Below, one piece after another: positions 1 through 9,967 of a stretch of 64,000 nt of DNA; position 1 is the first letter of the stretch; the number at the start of each line of letters is the position of its first letter. The DNA is from Saccharicrinis sp963677245. Lineage in GTDB: Bacteria; Bacteroidota; Bacteroidia; Bacteroidales; Marinilabiliaceae. The DNA lies in assembly GCA_963677245.1 (NCBI GenBank), contig OY781921.1, positions 1,798,001 through 1,862,000 on the forward strand, given 5' to 3'. Both the position numbers and the translations under genes were made by a program. The notes under the pieces are model-generated. The model made no database searches. It was given only the letters and a program-made list of their open reading frames with translations, and had not been told where the DNA came from.

Positions 1-604
1 CGGTAGACTCTATATCATTAGGACTTAGAAATGATATATCTTCTAAAATCATTCCATCTACCACATAAATAGGAGCACTGTTGTTTACCGTTCCAATACC
101 CCTGATTCGTACTACTGCAGCCTCTCCCGGCTGACCGCTATTGGCATTTACGGTAACTCCGGCTACTTTACCCTGAAGAGCTTGATCTAAACCGGCAGCA
201 GGTGTTTTTTGTAGATCATCTGCTTTCACAGAAGCAACAGCACCGGTTAAATCACTTTTTTTCATTGTTCCATAACCCACCGAAACAATTTCATCTAACA
301 CATAATTATCAGGTTCTAAAACAATATTCCATGTCTCATTAGGTACAGTAATCTGTTTTTCAACGTTTTTAAAGCCAATCATTGAAATAATGATTGTACT
401 TTGTGGATCTACATTTAATGTAAAATTTCCATCAACATCAGTAATTGTTCCTACTGCAGTTCCTTTAACCACAACATTGACCCCCACAATTGGGTATCCA
501 TCTTCCTCTCCTCTTACATTTCCAGATAAAGGCCATTTATCCTGAGCTGATAAAATAGGGATGCTTAACGCAAATAATACTAATAAACTTAAAAGGTTTT
601 TCAT
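1..604 (-). CDS. SusC-like TonB-dependent outer-membrane receptor, N-terminal part (cut by window edge)
   Basis: The reading frame starts with ATG at 604 and runs off the left edge after about 201 residues. It opens with a signal peptide ending near ILSAQD, then a CarboxypepD_reg-like beta-sandwich (about residues 22-100, with GTAVGTITDVDGNF). The TonB-linked plug follows: DEIVSVGYGTMKKSDLTGAV, then GLDQALQGKVAGV and RIRGIGTVNNSAPIYVVDGM. This is the layout of SusC proteins, which import oligosaccharides across the outer membrane with a SusD lid. It lies just downstream of the sensor-regulator at 891-3551, the same order as regulator and susC in the neighbouring locus, so it is probably the first structural gene of a second PUL. 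The substrate cannot be told from this fragment. Confidence 0.93.
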   Translation of the reverse strand, partial: MKNLLSLLVLFALSIPILSAQDKWPLSGNVRGEEDGYPIVGVNVVVKGTAVGTITDVDGNFTLNVDPQSTIIISMIGFKNVEKQITVPNETWNIVLEPDNYVLDEIVSVGYGTMKKSDLTGAVASVKADDLQKTPAAGLDQALQGKVAGVTVNANSGQPGEAAVVRIRGIGTVNNSAPIYVVDGMILEDISFLSPNDIEST

Positions 605-789
605 GTGTCTAGCTTTGTTTTTTAATTGCCACATGGAACTCACCACTTTTGCATTTCATTTCGAAAAAACAATATTGGTTCGTTTCACTAATTTCGATTC
701 CAGATAACCAAATTATTCTCCTTACAAATGGAGCTAACTTTTCGTTAACACAAGATTATTCCAGAATTTACATAGCTCAAAAAAAACAG

Positions 790-841
790 CCTCAACTTAA
801 ACTCAACAAGCCTATTTAAACACTCAACAATGCCTCAACAA
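790..841 (-). promoter_or_regulatory. Candidate operator array: four phased direct-repeat half-sites upstream of the partial susC
   Basis: Read on the plus strand, the half-sites are CCTCAACTT (790), ACTCAACAA (801), ACTCAACAA (822) and CCTCAACAA (833). The steps are 11, 21 and 11 bases, so all four lie on one face of the helix and form two pairs 32 bases apart. The array lies in the 286-base gap between the sensor-regulator gene and the ATG of susC. The same kind of pairs occurs upstream of the other susC. Binding by the LuxR-type regulator is an inference. The remainder of the gap shows no gene. Confidence 0.5.
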
Positions 842-890
842 CAGAGCACTATCATCACCATATCAAACACTTATAAAATCAAAATAAATG

Positions 891-3551
891 TTAAAAATCA
901 CGAATAAACTGATTTAAATCGGAGCCTTGTTCCAGGTTTAATTTCTTTCGTAAACGGTATCGGTTTGTATCTAGGCTTCGGGGAGAAATATTCATGAGGT
1001 TTGATATTTCTTTGTTACCTAAATTTGCCCTGATAAATGATAAAATTCGAATATCATTGGAAGTAAGTGACGGATATTTTTCAGTTAAGCGGGCAATAAA
1101 GTCCTGATGAATTTCTGAGAAAAGTTTATGAAAAAGGAATTCCTTTTTTTCATTATTTACCTCATCGTTGATCATATTTGCCCAACGTTTTGCCTCAGCA
1201 TTTCGCATTGCTTCTAAACCTAGCTTTAACTTATTTAAGAATTCATTTTTATGACTGATGATTTCAGTATACTGTAATAATTGCTCATTTTTTAGAGAAA
1301 GTGTTTTTTTTGCCTCGCTTTGTGCAAATACTTTCTCCTGCTTTTTCAGTTTAATCTTGTTAATATTAAGCATCACATAATACATCGTCAGCCAAATTAG
1401 AACGACAACTAAAAAAACAGGTATAATTACCCAATAGGTTTGATACCACCACTTATCAATACCTAAGTATAACGAGGTCTCTTTTAATTCACCCCCATTT
1501 ATTTTAGCCTGAAGAAAAAAGTGATAATTACCTCCTTTTAATTGAGCATAAAAAGCTTCATCTATTGAGGAGCTCCATTCTGACCAATGATTATTATGAG
1601 GCAACAAACGATATCGGTATTCTACTACATCATGTTTTGATTTATGAATACTAAATCGAAACTTTAAATCTTTATTTCCTGCTTTATACTTTAGACCTTT
1701 AGCCGGAAAAGGGAAGTATTTTTTCTGGGTTTTATTATTTACCTCTGTTACGGAAGACACAACCGGAAGACTAAAGGTTTTAAAATCGGAATGGTAATCA
1801 ATATCAAAAACCGTAACGCCTCTGTCGGTAGCTAATCGCAACTTATTCTCTTCAATATCTACATACTTACGATCATTATTTATAAGTTTACCTAATGATT
1901 TAAGTAAAGTATTGTAGGAATAAATATTCCCGTCCGGCAATAACACATCCAGTTTTACTTCCTCGTTCTGAATATACGCCATGGCATTACCATTTTTACT
2001 AAAATTCAGGGCTTCAATATTTTCAGCTGATACCTTGGCGAATAAGGGATTTTCGGAATTAAAAAATGCGCCATCTTTATACTGCAAAAGATGTTGACCA
2101 TTGTTAAAATAAATACCTGTTTTAGTTGGAAATATCTTGGTTACACTATCTATTCTGCCAGATTTTACTTTGTAGTTTGAATCCAAAGTGAACTTTATAA
2201 TATTCTGCCCATTCATTTCGCCCCAAATACATTTATTTAGCTTATCATACACTAAACTTGAATTCCCCCAAATATTCAGGTTACTTATATAATCATAACG
2301 ACTGCCCACTTTTTTAACTAAAATAATTCCATGATATCCTGAAAAAAGGAAATAATCGGAGCCTTCAAAATGAGCAACATCGATAAAACCACTGTAGGGT
2401 GCAATGTTTTGTACAATTCCTCCCTTTAATAAAAACAAACCATTATTATGGCAAACATACAACTCATTATCAATCTCTTTTAGTTTCCATACCTGACCAC
2501 TGGTATTTGGTACAGCTTGAAAACCTTCCTCCTTCTCTGACATGAATAATCCTTTATTGGTTGCCAAATAGGTTTTATCCTGAAAGTCTTTTATACTATA
2601 AGTTGCGCCTCCTTCAAAAATATTATTAATGGCACTCTGTAGTTCTATTTTCGCAATACCATAATCTAAACCAAGCCATATATTACCCAATTCATCACAT
2701 TGCATAGAAAGCACTGTGTTATCAATTAATCCATCACCCGAATTTACGTGCCGAAGAACATTTCCTTCATCATCAATATGCAAAAATCCATTGGAGATCG
2801 ACCCCAGGCAGTAGGAGTTATTATTGTAGGAAATACCTGTAAACAATGTTTTATTATCTAAGATTTTAGGTAATTTAACTTGTATTAGATCAGTTCCGTT
2901 ATAAGTATACACATCACCATCAAACAAAACAAAAAACAAACTTTCATTATGGATAAAGCTGTTTCTCACTTCCCGATTTTCCAGTTGTTTAAACTGAGAA
3001 ACCGTATTGACTTTTCCTTGAGATAAATATCCAATCTTTCCACTGGCCAATACCACCCAAATTTTATCTTCCCAATCTATTATGGAATAAATACGATCTT
3101 TTGTATCGATCGTATTTACTTTTTGGTTTGCTTTATCATAAATGAATAACTGAAAGGTAGATTGAAGAATAATTTGATTTTTATAACTTTCTATATTCCA
3201 AATTGGTTCTCCCTTTGTTTTCCCTACCTGATGATAAATAAACTCACCATCTTTCTTTGTAAAGAATCCATATTCACTACTTCCACACCAAATACTATCA
3301 TTATCGGCAAGCACCGCTCTTACCAAACCTTTTTCTGACAAAGTAGCTAATCCCCATTCTCCGTATACATTGTATAACAATCCATCAGAGTTGCCAAAAT
3401 ACACTACCCCATGCTTGTCAATTTCAACATCCCAGTTTTGTCTGCCTGCATTATAAGCCTCTTTGTCGTAACAGATTACCTTTGGTAAATAATTGGACGC
3501 CCCTAACTTTAAGAATGAGAATAATAAAAATAGAAATAGATATCTGATCAT
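891..3551 (-). CDS. Membrane-spanning PUL sensor-regulator (beta-propeller, Y_Y_Y domain, LuxR-type HTH)
   Basis: This 886-residue protein has a signal peptide, then a long periplasmic two-component-regulator-propeller region (about 20-600) with repeats such as GNIWLGLDYGIAKI. A Y_Y_Y-type beta-sandwich follows (about 610-695, with VEYRYRLLPHNNHWSEWSS). A single membrane helix lies near 704-728, then a cytoplasmic coiled coil and a C-terminal LuxR/NarL-type helix-turn-helix (about 826-886, with GNKEISNLMNISPRSLDTNRYRLR). There is no kinase or receiver domain, so signal and DNA binding are joined in one chain, as in SusR-like regulators. It is co-directional with and upstream of the partial susC, which suggests it controls that PUL by sensing a sugar in the periplasm. 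It is a clear paralogue of the protein at 24401-27298. Confidence 0.9.
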   Translation of the reverse strand: MIRYLFLFLLFSFLKLGASNYLPKVICYDKEAYNAGRQNWDVEIDKHGVVYFGNSDGLLYNVYGEWGLATLSEKGLVRAVLADNDSIWCGSSEYGFFTKKDGEFIYHQVGKTKGEPIWNIESYKNQIILQSTFQLFIYDKANQKVNTIDTKDRIYSIIDWEDKIWVVLASGKIGYLSQGKVNTVSQFKQLENREVRNSFIHNESLFFVLFDGDVYTYNGTDLIQVKLPKILDNKTLFTGISYNNNSYCLGSISNGFLHIDDEGNVLRHVNSGDGLIDNTVLSMQCDELGNIWLGLDYGIAKIELQSAINNIFEGGATYSIKDFQDKTYLATNKGLFMSEKEEGFQAVPNTSGQVWKLKEIDNELYVCHNNGLFLLKGGIVQNIAPYSGFIDVAHFEGSDYFLFSGYHGIILVKKVGSRYDYISNLNIWGNSSLVYDKLNKCIWGEMNGQNIIKFTLDSNYKVKSGRIDSVTKIFPTKTGIYFNNGQHLLQYKDGAFFNSENPLFAKVSAENIEALNFSKNGNAMAYIQNEEVKLDVLLPDGNIYSYNTLLKSLGKLINNDRKYVDIEENKLRLATDRGVTVFDIDYHSDFKTFSLPVVSSVTEVNNKTQKKYFPFPAKGLKYKAGNKDLKFRFSIHKSKHDVVEYRYRLLPHNNHWSEWSSSIDEAFYAQLKGGNYHFFLQAKINGGELKETSLYLGIDKWWYQTYWVIIPVFLVVVLIWLTMYYVMLNINKIKLKKQEKVFAQSEAKKTLSLKNEQLLQYTEIISHKNEFLNKLKLGLEAMRNAEAKRWANMINDEVNNEKKEFLFHKLFSEIHQDFIARLTEKYPSLTSNDIRILSFIRANLGNKEISNLMNISPRSLDTNRYRLRKKLNLEQGSDLNQFIRDF

Positions 3552-3612
3552 TGAAATAACGTTAACTGAGTTTAATCCGCAATAAAATTATCATTTAATC
3601 TTAAAAAAATAC

Positions 3613-3648
3613 AAAAGGAGCACCTATAGCTAGAGTGCTCCTTTTTTT
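3613..3648 (-). terminator. Rho-independent terminator after the laminarin PUL
   Basis: Stem AAGGAGCAC / GTGCTCCTT with an 11-base loop. On the minus strand the stem is followed by TTTTGTATTTTTTT, and on the plus strand it also ends in a T run. It lies 30 bases past the stop of the GH3 gene at 3679, so it marks the end of that locus and separates it from the next sensor-regulator gene. Confidence 0.85.
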
Positions 3649-3678
3649 GGTAGTAATATGGTTTTAGACTAACAATGA

Positions 3679-5949
3679 TTATTTTAACTCAAAACTTCCG
3701 CTTATTCCGTTTTGAGAATTCGTTCCTATCATCACATCAAAAGAACCTGGCTCAACCATAAAGTGCCCTTGATTGTTATAAAAACCCAGTTCTTTTTCTG
3801 TTAATGTAAAAGTAACTGATTTAGACTCACCAGGTTTTAAACTATATTTTTCAAATCCTTTTAATTCCTTTACAGGACGCACAACTGAAGCATGTAAATC
3901 TCTAATGTACAACTGCGTAACCTCTTCCCCTTCAATTTTACCTGTATTGGTAACTTTTACACTTACTTTGATAGATGAAGCATTGGAATCATCAATGTGC
4001 AGATCTGAATATTCAAATGTGCTATAGCTTAAACCATATCCAAATGGAAATAAAGGATCGTTTGATTCATCGGTATAATGTGACCAAAAAACATTATTGG
4101 CAGAATTCACAGGACGGCCGGTATTAAAATGATTATAATAAATTGGACATTGACCTACGCTACGAGGAAAACTAATTGGTAACTTTCCGGATGGATTATA
4201 GGCTCCAAATAAAACATCTGCAATAGCGTTGCCCGATTGTGTTCCCAATTGCCATGCTTCTACGATAGAAGGAATATGTTCTGCTGCCCAGGTAATGGCT
4301 AATGGTCGACCATTCATTAACACCAAAACAATATTATTATTGACTTTATAAATTTCTTCCAGTAATTCTTGTTGTAAACCTGGTAAATCCAACTTAGTTC
4401 GGCTTCGTGATTCTCCTGTCTGAAAACCATGCTCTCCCAATACCATCACAACTACCTTTGATTTTTTTGCTAACCTGATAGCTTCCTTAAAATCACTTCT
4501 GTCATTTGTATTAAACTCCAGCTCCGTTACAAAGTTAGTTGGTGAGGTTACCAATTCAGTCCCTTTAGCGTATTTAAAATCACTGGTATACTTATTAATA
4601 CCATCTAATACTGTTACTGCCGTATGATCATCAGAACCAATACGCCAACTTCCTAATGGACTGTTATCATCATTTGCTAAAGCACCGATAACTGCAATAC
4701 CCTTTTGATCTTTAGAGAATGGCAATAAGTTCGTCTCGTTTTTTAATAAAACAATAGACTTTCGCGCCATATCCAAAGCTGCTTGGTAATGATCCTTGTG
4801 GTATAATAAATCCTTTTCTCTTTTCTCATCACAGTACTTATAAGGGTCATCAAAAAGTCCCAGTTCGTATTTTACTCTTAGTACTCTTCCTGCAGATTCA
4901 TCAATAACAGATTCCTGTACCTTCCCTTCCTTTACTAGATCTGCCAGATACTTTATATAAGCATGCGATTCCATATCCATATCTGAACCTGCATTAGCAG
5001 CATGCATAGCCGCTTCTTTTAGATCTTTAGAATAACCATGTGTAACCATTTCAGCTCCACTGGCCCAGTCGGAAATAACAAAACCTTTAAAGCCCCATTC
5101 TCCCTTTAGAATATCTCTCTGTAAAAAGGCATTTCCCGTTGAAGGAACACCGTTAACAATATTAAAGGCATTCATTATGGTTTTAACATCACCTTCTTCC
5201 ACTGCGGCTTTAAATGGTGGCAAAACGACATTATACAAAGTGGATGTTCCAAAATCAACGGTATTGTATTCCTTTCCAGCCTCAACAAAACCATAACCGG
5301 CAAAATGCTTGGCACAGGCAGCAATGGTATTATTGGCCGTTAAATCATCCCCCTGAAAACCTTTTACCCGTGCTACTCCTATTTTAGCTCCCAGGTATGG
5401 ATCTTCTCCGGCACCTTCCATTACTCGCCCCCACCTTGCATCTCTGTAAATATCAACCATTGGAGCAAAAGTCCAGTTTATGCCCACTGCTGATGCTTCT
5501 ATTGCAGCTATTCTTGCTGATGTTTTTATCGCATCCAAATCCCAGCTAGCGGCTTCTGCCAGAGGAATTGGAGCCAATGTTTTATGACCATGTATTACAT
5601 CTAATCCGAAAATTAATGGAATACCTAAACGAGTTTCTTCTACGGCAATCTTCTGCAAGGCTCTAACTTGCTCAACACCACGAACATTTAAAAACGAACC
5701 TACCAAACCTTTTTTCAGATGTTCGTATTTTTCCTTGGCATTTCCATCTTTTGGTGCAGGTCCAGTAGCATCATAAAACCCATTATATTGCACCATTTGA
5801 CCAACCTTTTCTTCAATGGTCATTTGCGATAAAAGATTTTCTACCTTTTTATCTATACCATCCCCTTCTTTTCCTGAATGACTTTGATGGCAAGCATTCA
5901 TAAAAATGATGCTTAGTACAGCTAACAATGTCAGTTTTAGTTTTCTCAT
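3679..5949 (-). CDS. bglX: GH3 beta-glucosidase, BglX-like, lipoprotein
   Basis: 756 residues. A lipoprotein signal peptide (FMNAC, Cys20) is followed by the GH3 N-terminal TIM barrel (about 30-370), the alpha/beta sandwich (about 395-620) and a fibronectin III-like domain (about 660-755). The catalytic nucleophile is Asp294 in VISDWASG. WGRVMEGAGEDP and KHFAGYG are the usual GH3 glucose-binding motifs. The residues after Cys20 are HQSHSG, with no acidic surface-export cluster, so a periplasmic anchor is likely. It should release glucose from the non-reducing end of beta-glucan oligosaccharides. It is the last gene of the locus and has its own 154-base upstream gap containing an operator-like repeat (6099-6114), so it may have a separate promoter. 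Confidence 0.93.
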   Translation of the reverse strand: MRKLKLTLLAVLSIIFMNACHQSHSGKEGDGIDKKVENLLSQMTIEEKVGQMVQYNGFYDATGPAPKDGNAKEKYEHLKKGLVGSFLNVRGVEQVRALQKIAVEETRLGIPLIFGLDVIHGHKTLAPIPLAEAASWDLDAIKTSARIAAIEASAVGINWTFAPMVDIYRDARWGRVMEGAGEDPYLGAKIGVARVKGFQGDDLTANNTIAACAKHFAGYGFVEAGKEYNTVDFGTSTLYNVVLPPFKAAVEEGDVKTIMNAFNIVNGVPSTGNAFLQRDILKGEWGFKGFVISDWASGAEMVTHGYSKDLKEAAMHAANAGSDMDMESHAYIKYLADLVKEGKVQESVIDESAGRVLRVKYELGLFDDPYKYCDEKREKDLLYHKDHYQAALDMARKSIVLLKNETNLLPFSKDQKGIAVIGALANDDNSPLGSWRIGSDDHTAVTVLDGINKYTSDFKYAKGTELVTSPTNFVTELEFNTNDRSDFKEAIRLAKKSKVVVMVLGEHGFQTGESRSRTKLDLPGLQQELLEEIYKVNNNIVLVLMNGRPLAITWAAEHIPSIVEAWQLGTQSGNAIADVLFGAYNPSGKLPISFPRSVGQCPIYYNHFNTGRPVNSANNVFWSHYTDESNDPLFPFGYGLSYSTFEYSDLHIDDSNASSIKVSVKVTNTGKIEGEEVTQLYIRDLHASVVRPVKELKGFEKYSLKPGESKSVTFTLTEKELGFYNNQGHFMVEPGSFDVMIGTNSQNGISGSFELK

Positions 5950-6098
5950 CTCGAAATATTAATTTAAGTCATGGAGCTAATAAAAGTAAGTGTGATACAA
6001 TAACAAATTGCTCATTTTAAACATCCATGATTTTAATAATTGATTTTCATTTTCTTTGCTCAATATAGTGTTTTATGATTTTTTGAAATAATTTTTGA

Positions 6099-6114
6099 CC
6101 TCATCAAAAACTCA
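6099..6114 (-). promoter_or_regulatory. Single operator-like pair upstream of the terminal GH3 gene
   Basis: CCTCA at 6099 and ACTCA at 6110 are 11 bases apart. The 18-base stretch 6098-6115 differs at one base from 24180-24197 upstream of susC. It overlaps the last codons of the GH3 gene at 6104-8491 and lies about 150 bases upstream of the ATG at 5949. The match suggests a second entry point for the PUL regulator. Part of it is coding sequence, which limits the weight of the match. Confidence 0.4.
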
Positions 6115-8491
6115 CATTTTCAACTTCTTTATAAGTGATCTTTTTAGGTATAATAGTTAGCTGATTACATTCCTTAATCAACTCTAACACTTGTTCATGA
6201 GAGATTTCTCCCTTGGTCATATATGGGAATTTTATAAGTGGATGCTCTAAAAAGAAACCTGGAATATTGGCCTCATCCAATGATTTTCCCTCAGGAACCC
6301 ATGATGCAATCCATAGAGGTATATATTTTTTTACAATTTCCCGGGTTTGTTTATTTTCCCATAATTCTTTTACAAAAGTGTATTCATCAACCATCATGGG
6401 AACTTGTTGTGTTGAGTTTAAATGAATAGTGCTCGATTGACGTATGTCTCTGGACGAAGCTGCTGCAGAAACAATAAATTCACCACTCTCCGCAATCCAC
6501 ATTTCTCTTTTCCCATCGTAATATGAAAAATCACGACTATCCAAATAAAATGTTACTACTTTAGATTCTCCAGGAGCCAATTCTATCTTAGCAAATCTCT
6601 TTAATTCTTTTTCTGGACGTTGTAATGTACATTCGGTGTCTTTTACATATAATTGCACAACTTCTTTACCTTTCATCCCTCCTGTATTTTTTACGGTAAC
6701 AGTAACTTCCAGTTTCTCTTTATCTGTTATCTCTTTTGATGATATTTTTAAGTCGCTATACTCAAACTGTGTGTATGATAATCCATAACCAAAGGGGAAC
6801 AATGGTTCAATCTTCTTCTCATCATAATAACGATAACCAACGAAAATACGCTCTCCATACAACACATCTCCTTGTTCACCAGGAAAGTTAAAGTAAGCAG
6901 GCGTATCTTCCAATCTAACTGGAAAAGTTTCGGCTAATTTACCTGAAGGATTTACTTTGCCAAATAATACATCAGCCACTCCTCCTGCTCCGGCTTGTCC
7001 TCCTAACCAAGCTTCAACCACTGCTGAAACTTCTTCAACCCATGGCATAGCGACTGCGCTTCCATTGGTTAAAACAACCACTGTATTCTTTTGATTTTCG
7101 GCAACACGCTTAATCAAAGTATTATGTGCAGCTGGCATATGAATATGCTTACGGTCGATACCTTCTGATTCATATGACAAAGGTAATCCTGCAAAAATTA
7201 ATGCGATATCGGCCTCTTTTGCAACAGCTATGGCTTCTTCAATCTTTGAAATATCCTCATCATCTTTTAAATCATATCCTTGTGCATATGTTATATCAAC
7301 ACCTTTGCCATACTCACTTTTAATAATGTCGTAAATATTGTCCAGTTGCGTTGGTTTTACCTCAGAACTTCCATTTCCCTGGTAACGCGGATTCTTTGCA
7401 AATTCTCCAATAAGGGCTATTTTTTTATACTTCTTTTTACTAAGCGGTAACGCTGCATCTTTATTCTTCAATAAAGTAACTGCTTCAGATGATACTTTTC
7501 GGGCAAAAACATGATGTTCCTCAATTTTTTGATCAGCATTTTCTTTCTCTAAAGATTTTGCTTTTAGTACAATGGTCAATATTTCTTTAACAGCTGCATC
7601 TAAGACTGATTCTTTCAGCAATCCTTTCTTAATTGCATCCACTAAAATACTGTCATTTACTTCACTTACGTGAGGCATTTCAATGTGCATCCCCGACCGC
7701 AAAGCTTCTACCCTGTCAACTACAGCAAACCAATCAGAAATTACAATACCTTCAAAACCCCAATCTTCCTTTAACGTTTTTGTTAACAAGTATGAACTTT
7801 GCGTTCCGTATTCTCCCTGAACCCTATTATAGCATGCCATAACTGTCCATGGTTGCGCCTTTTTTACTGCTATTTCAAATGGGGTCAGATAAATTTCATG
7901 CAATGTACGTGTATCAACATTTGAATTATTGAACATACGCATAGTTTCCACATTATTAGCAGTAAAATGCTTTAGTGAAGTACCCACGCCCTGACTTTGC
8001 ACTCCATTGATATAGGCTGCTCCCAATTCACCTGACAAAACCGGATCTTCAGAGAAAAACTCAAAATTTCTTCCTCCCAAAACCGAACGTTTTATATTTA
8101 CTCCAGGGCCCAGCAATACATTCACATCCAATGCCTGACACTCTTCTCCTAATGCTTGTCCTACCTTATAAATTAAATCCACATCCCAGGTGGCAGATAA
8201 AGCAGATGCAGTAGGAAAACAGGTGGCAGGTAACTGATCTCCATAACCTGCTTTATTCGTGGCAGGCGCTCTTCTTACTCCATGCGGACCATCTGACATC
8301 CAAATCCATGGAATATTCAAACGCTCAATTGGTTGAGAACTCCAATCGTCCCTCCCGGAACATAAAGAAACTTTCTCTTCCAAAGTAAGTTGAGAGATTA
8401 ACTCATCTACTTTAGATTGTAAATCATTTTCCTGAGCTTTCATAAGCAGGCTGGATAAAAGAATTGCAGAAATCAGTAATATTTGTTTCAT
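6104..8491 (-). CDS. GH3 beta-glucosidase, secreted
   Basis: 795 residues. A cleavable signal peptide (ending LLMKAQ) is followed by the GH3 barrel, with nucleophile Asp253 in IVISDWFAVVD and KHFTANN as the sugar-binding loop, then the alpha/beta sandwich (about 330-570), a fibronectin III-like domain (about 600-690) and a helical C-terminal tail of about 100 residues. It lacks a lipobox, so it is likely soluble in the periplasm. It is distinct in sequence from the GH3 at 3679-5949 and belongs to the beta-glucosidase branch with DGPHGVRR near residue 67. The pair probably divides labour between linkage types (beta-1,3 main chain and beta-1,6 branches of laminarin). That division is inference. 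Confidence 0.92.
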   Translation of the reverse strand: MKQILLISAILLSSLLMKAQENDLQSKVDELISQLTLEEKVSLCSGRDDWSSQPIERLNIPWIWMSDGPHGVRRAPATNKAGYGDQLPATCFPTASALSATWDVDLIYKVGQALGEECQALDVNVLLGPGVNIKRSVLGGRNFEFFSEDPVLSGELGAAYINGVQSQGVGTSLKHFTANNVETMRMFNNSNVDTRTLHEIYLTPFEIAVKKAQPWTVMACYNRVQGEYGTQSSYLLTKTLKEDWGFEGIVISDWFAVVDRVEALRSGMHIEMPHVSEVNDSILVDAIKKGLLKESVLDAAVKEILTIVLKAKSLEKENADQKIEEHHVFARKVSSEAVTLLKNKDAALPLSKKKYKKIALIGEFAKNPRYQGNGSSEVKPTQLDNIYDIIKSEYGKGVDITYAQGYDLKDDEDISKIEEAIAVAKEADIALIFAGLPLSYESEGIDRKHIHMPAAHNTLIKRVAENQKNTVVVLTNGSAVAMPWVEEVSAVVEAWLGGQAGAGGVADVLFGKVNPSGKLAETFPVRLEDTPAYFNFPGEQGDVLYGERIFVGYRYYDEKKIEPLFPFGYGLSYTQFEYSDLKISSKEITDKEKLEVTVTVKNTGGMKGKEVVQLYVKDTECTLQRPEKELKRFAKIELAPGESKVVTFYLDSRDFSYYDGKREMWIAESGEFIVSAAASSRDIRQSSTIHLNSTQQVPMMVDEYTFVKELWENKQTREIVKKYIPLWIASWVPEGKSLDEANIPGFFLEHPLIKFPYMTKGEISHEQVLELIKECNQLTIIPKKITYKEVENVSF

Positions 8492-8560
8492 TTTAATGGA
8501 ATTAAGTCAATTAATTAGGATGTAGTTTTTTTGATACTAAAATTTAGAAATGCACTTGGT

Positions 8561-9913
8561 TTAATTCTCGGTTCTTCTTGCTTCCAGATCCTTTTGCATT
8601 TCCAAACTGGTTTTATGATCGATACTATAAAAGAATAGCAAAATGGCACAGGACATATACAGTATTCCAGGAAATACAGATATCATCATTTTGATTCCGG
8701 TTATGGCTGATGCTGATTGTTCTACATTTGGCTCAAAATTATACAAGGCTAAAAGCCAACCAGCCAAAGCTCCGCCAATTCCCCACCCTGCCTTTTGCGC
8801 AAAAGTAGCGGCCGAAAAAACCAATCCGGTTGATCTTCTGCCTGTTTTCCATTCAGAATAATCTGCTGTATCTCCTAACATCGTCCATAGTAATGGAACT
8901 GCTGGTGCATAAGCCATTTTTGCCAGAATATTAAAAGTGTAAATCAATTTAATATCCTCAACACCTGGCAAGTAAAGCAGTATAAAAAAGAAGCCTGATA
9001 GTATAGAACTAACCAGAAATACATTTCTGTTTCCAAATTTCTTTGCCAGAGGTTTTGAGAATGGAATAGTAACAATTAACGCAATGGTTCCGATAACATT
9101 AAACAATTGTACATTTTCTTCTTTTCCTATATAATATTTAAAGTAGTAGGCTACAGCCAGATTTTGAATGGCAAACATGATAAAGGAAATAATGCCTACA
9201 AAAAATAAGATTACCCAAGGGCGATTTTTAAATAGATTTTTAATATCTGCCTTTAAATCTATTTTTTGTTCTTTGGGAGGTTGAACACGTTCTTTTGTTG
9301 ATTTAAAAGTAATGAAGAATAATGCCAAACTAATGATAGCAAACAAAGTAAGTGTATATTGATATCCTTTGGCACTATCTCCATTCCCAAAATAATTAGC
9401 CAATGTTAATGCGGTTCCTGATACAATTAATTGCCCAACAAATGCAAAAACAAAACGATAGGAATTAAGCCCTGCTCGTTCTGTTGTATCTGCAGTCATT
9501 ACGGCTCCTAAAGATGAATATGGTAGGTTAATAGCCGTAAAAACAGTCATTAATAATAAATAAGTTGCTCCTGCATAAATCACTTTTCCTGTTTCACCAA
9601 AATCAGGTGTTGTAAAAGTTAAAACAGCCAAAACACTATAAGGCAGCGCCATCCATAAGATATATGGTCTAAACTTTCCCCAGCGCGTGGAAGTTCGGTC
9701 TGCTATGATGCCCATTAATGGGTCGTTAGCCATATCCCAGAATCGGGCGATCAGCATAATTGTTCCGGCTGCAGCTGCTGAAATTCCGAAAGTATCGGTA
9801 TAAAAAATAAGAATCCAGAAACCAACCATATCCCACACAAAGTGAGAAGCAGTATCCCCCAGGCTGTAACCTATTTTTTCTTTGATTGATAGTTTTGTAG
9901 CTATTTTTTTCAT
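8561..9913 (-). CDS. GPH-family (MelB-like) sugar:cation symporter
   Basis: 450 residues with about 12 hydrophobic segments. GYSLGDTASHFVWDMVGFW at the N terminus, then DMANDPLMGIIADRT with RWGKFRPYILW, is the diagnostic loop 2-3 signature of glycoside-pentoside-hexuronide symporters. ADTTERAGLNSYR is also family-typical. It should carry glucose or short glucans across the inner membrane. It sits between GH16 and GH3 genes, 69 bases from the GH3 start. It is one of two GPH carriers in the same locus and is clearly different from the one at 10788-12239. Confidence 0.9.
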   Translation of the reverse strand: MKKIATKLSIKEKIGYSLGDTASHFVWDMVGFWILIFYTDTFGISAAAAGTIMLIARFWDMANDPLMGIIADRTSTRWGKFRPYILWMALPYSVLAVLTFTTPDFGETGKVIYAGATYLLLMTVFTAINLPYSSLGAVMTADTTERAGLNSYRFVFAFVGQLIVSGTALTLANYFGNGDSAKGYQYTLTLFAIISLALFFITFKSTKERVQPPKEQKIDLKADIKNLFKNRPWVILFFVGIISFIMFAIQNLAVAYYFKYYIGKEENVQLFNVIGTIALIVTIPFSKPLAKKFGNRNVFLVSSILSGFFFILLYLPGVEDIKLIYTFNILAKMAYAPAVPLLWTMLGDTADYSEWKTGRRSTGLVFSAATFAQKAGWGIGGALAGWLLALYNFEPNVEQSASAITGIKMMISVFPGILYMSCAILLFFYSIDHKTSLEMQKDLEARRTEN

Positions 9914-9967
9914 TGGGTAGTATTAACTGATTATTAAAATGCTTTAAGCCTACATTAGTGCAAGACC

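Noticed and set aside
3613..3648. Repeat element or operator for the left regulator gene
   Set aside because: The stem with T runs on both sides and its position directly after the GH3 stop make it an ordinary terminator.
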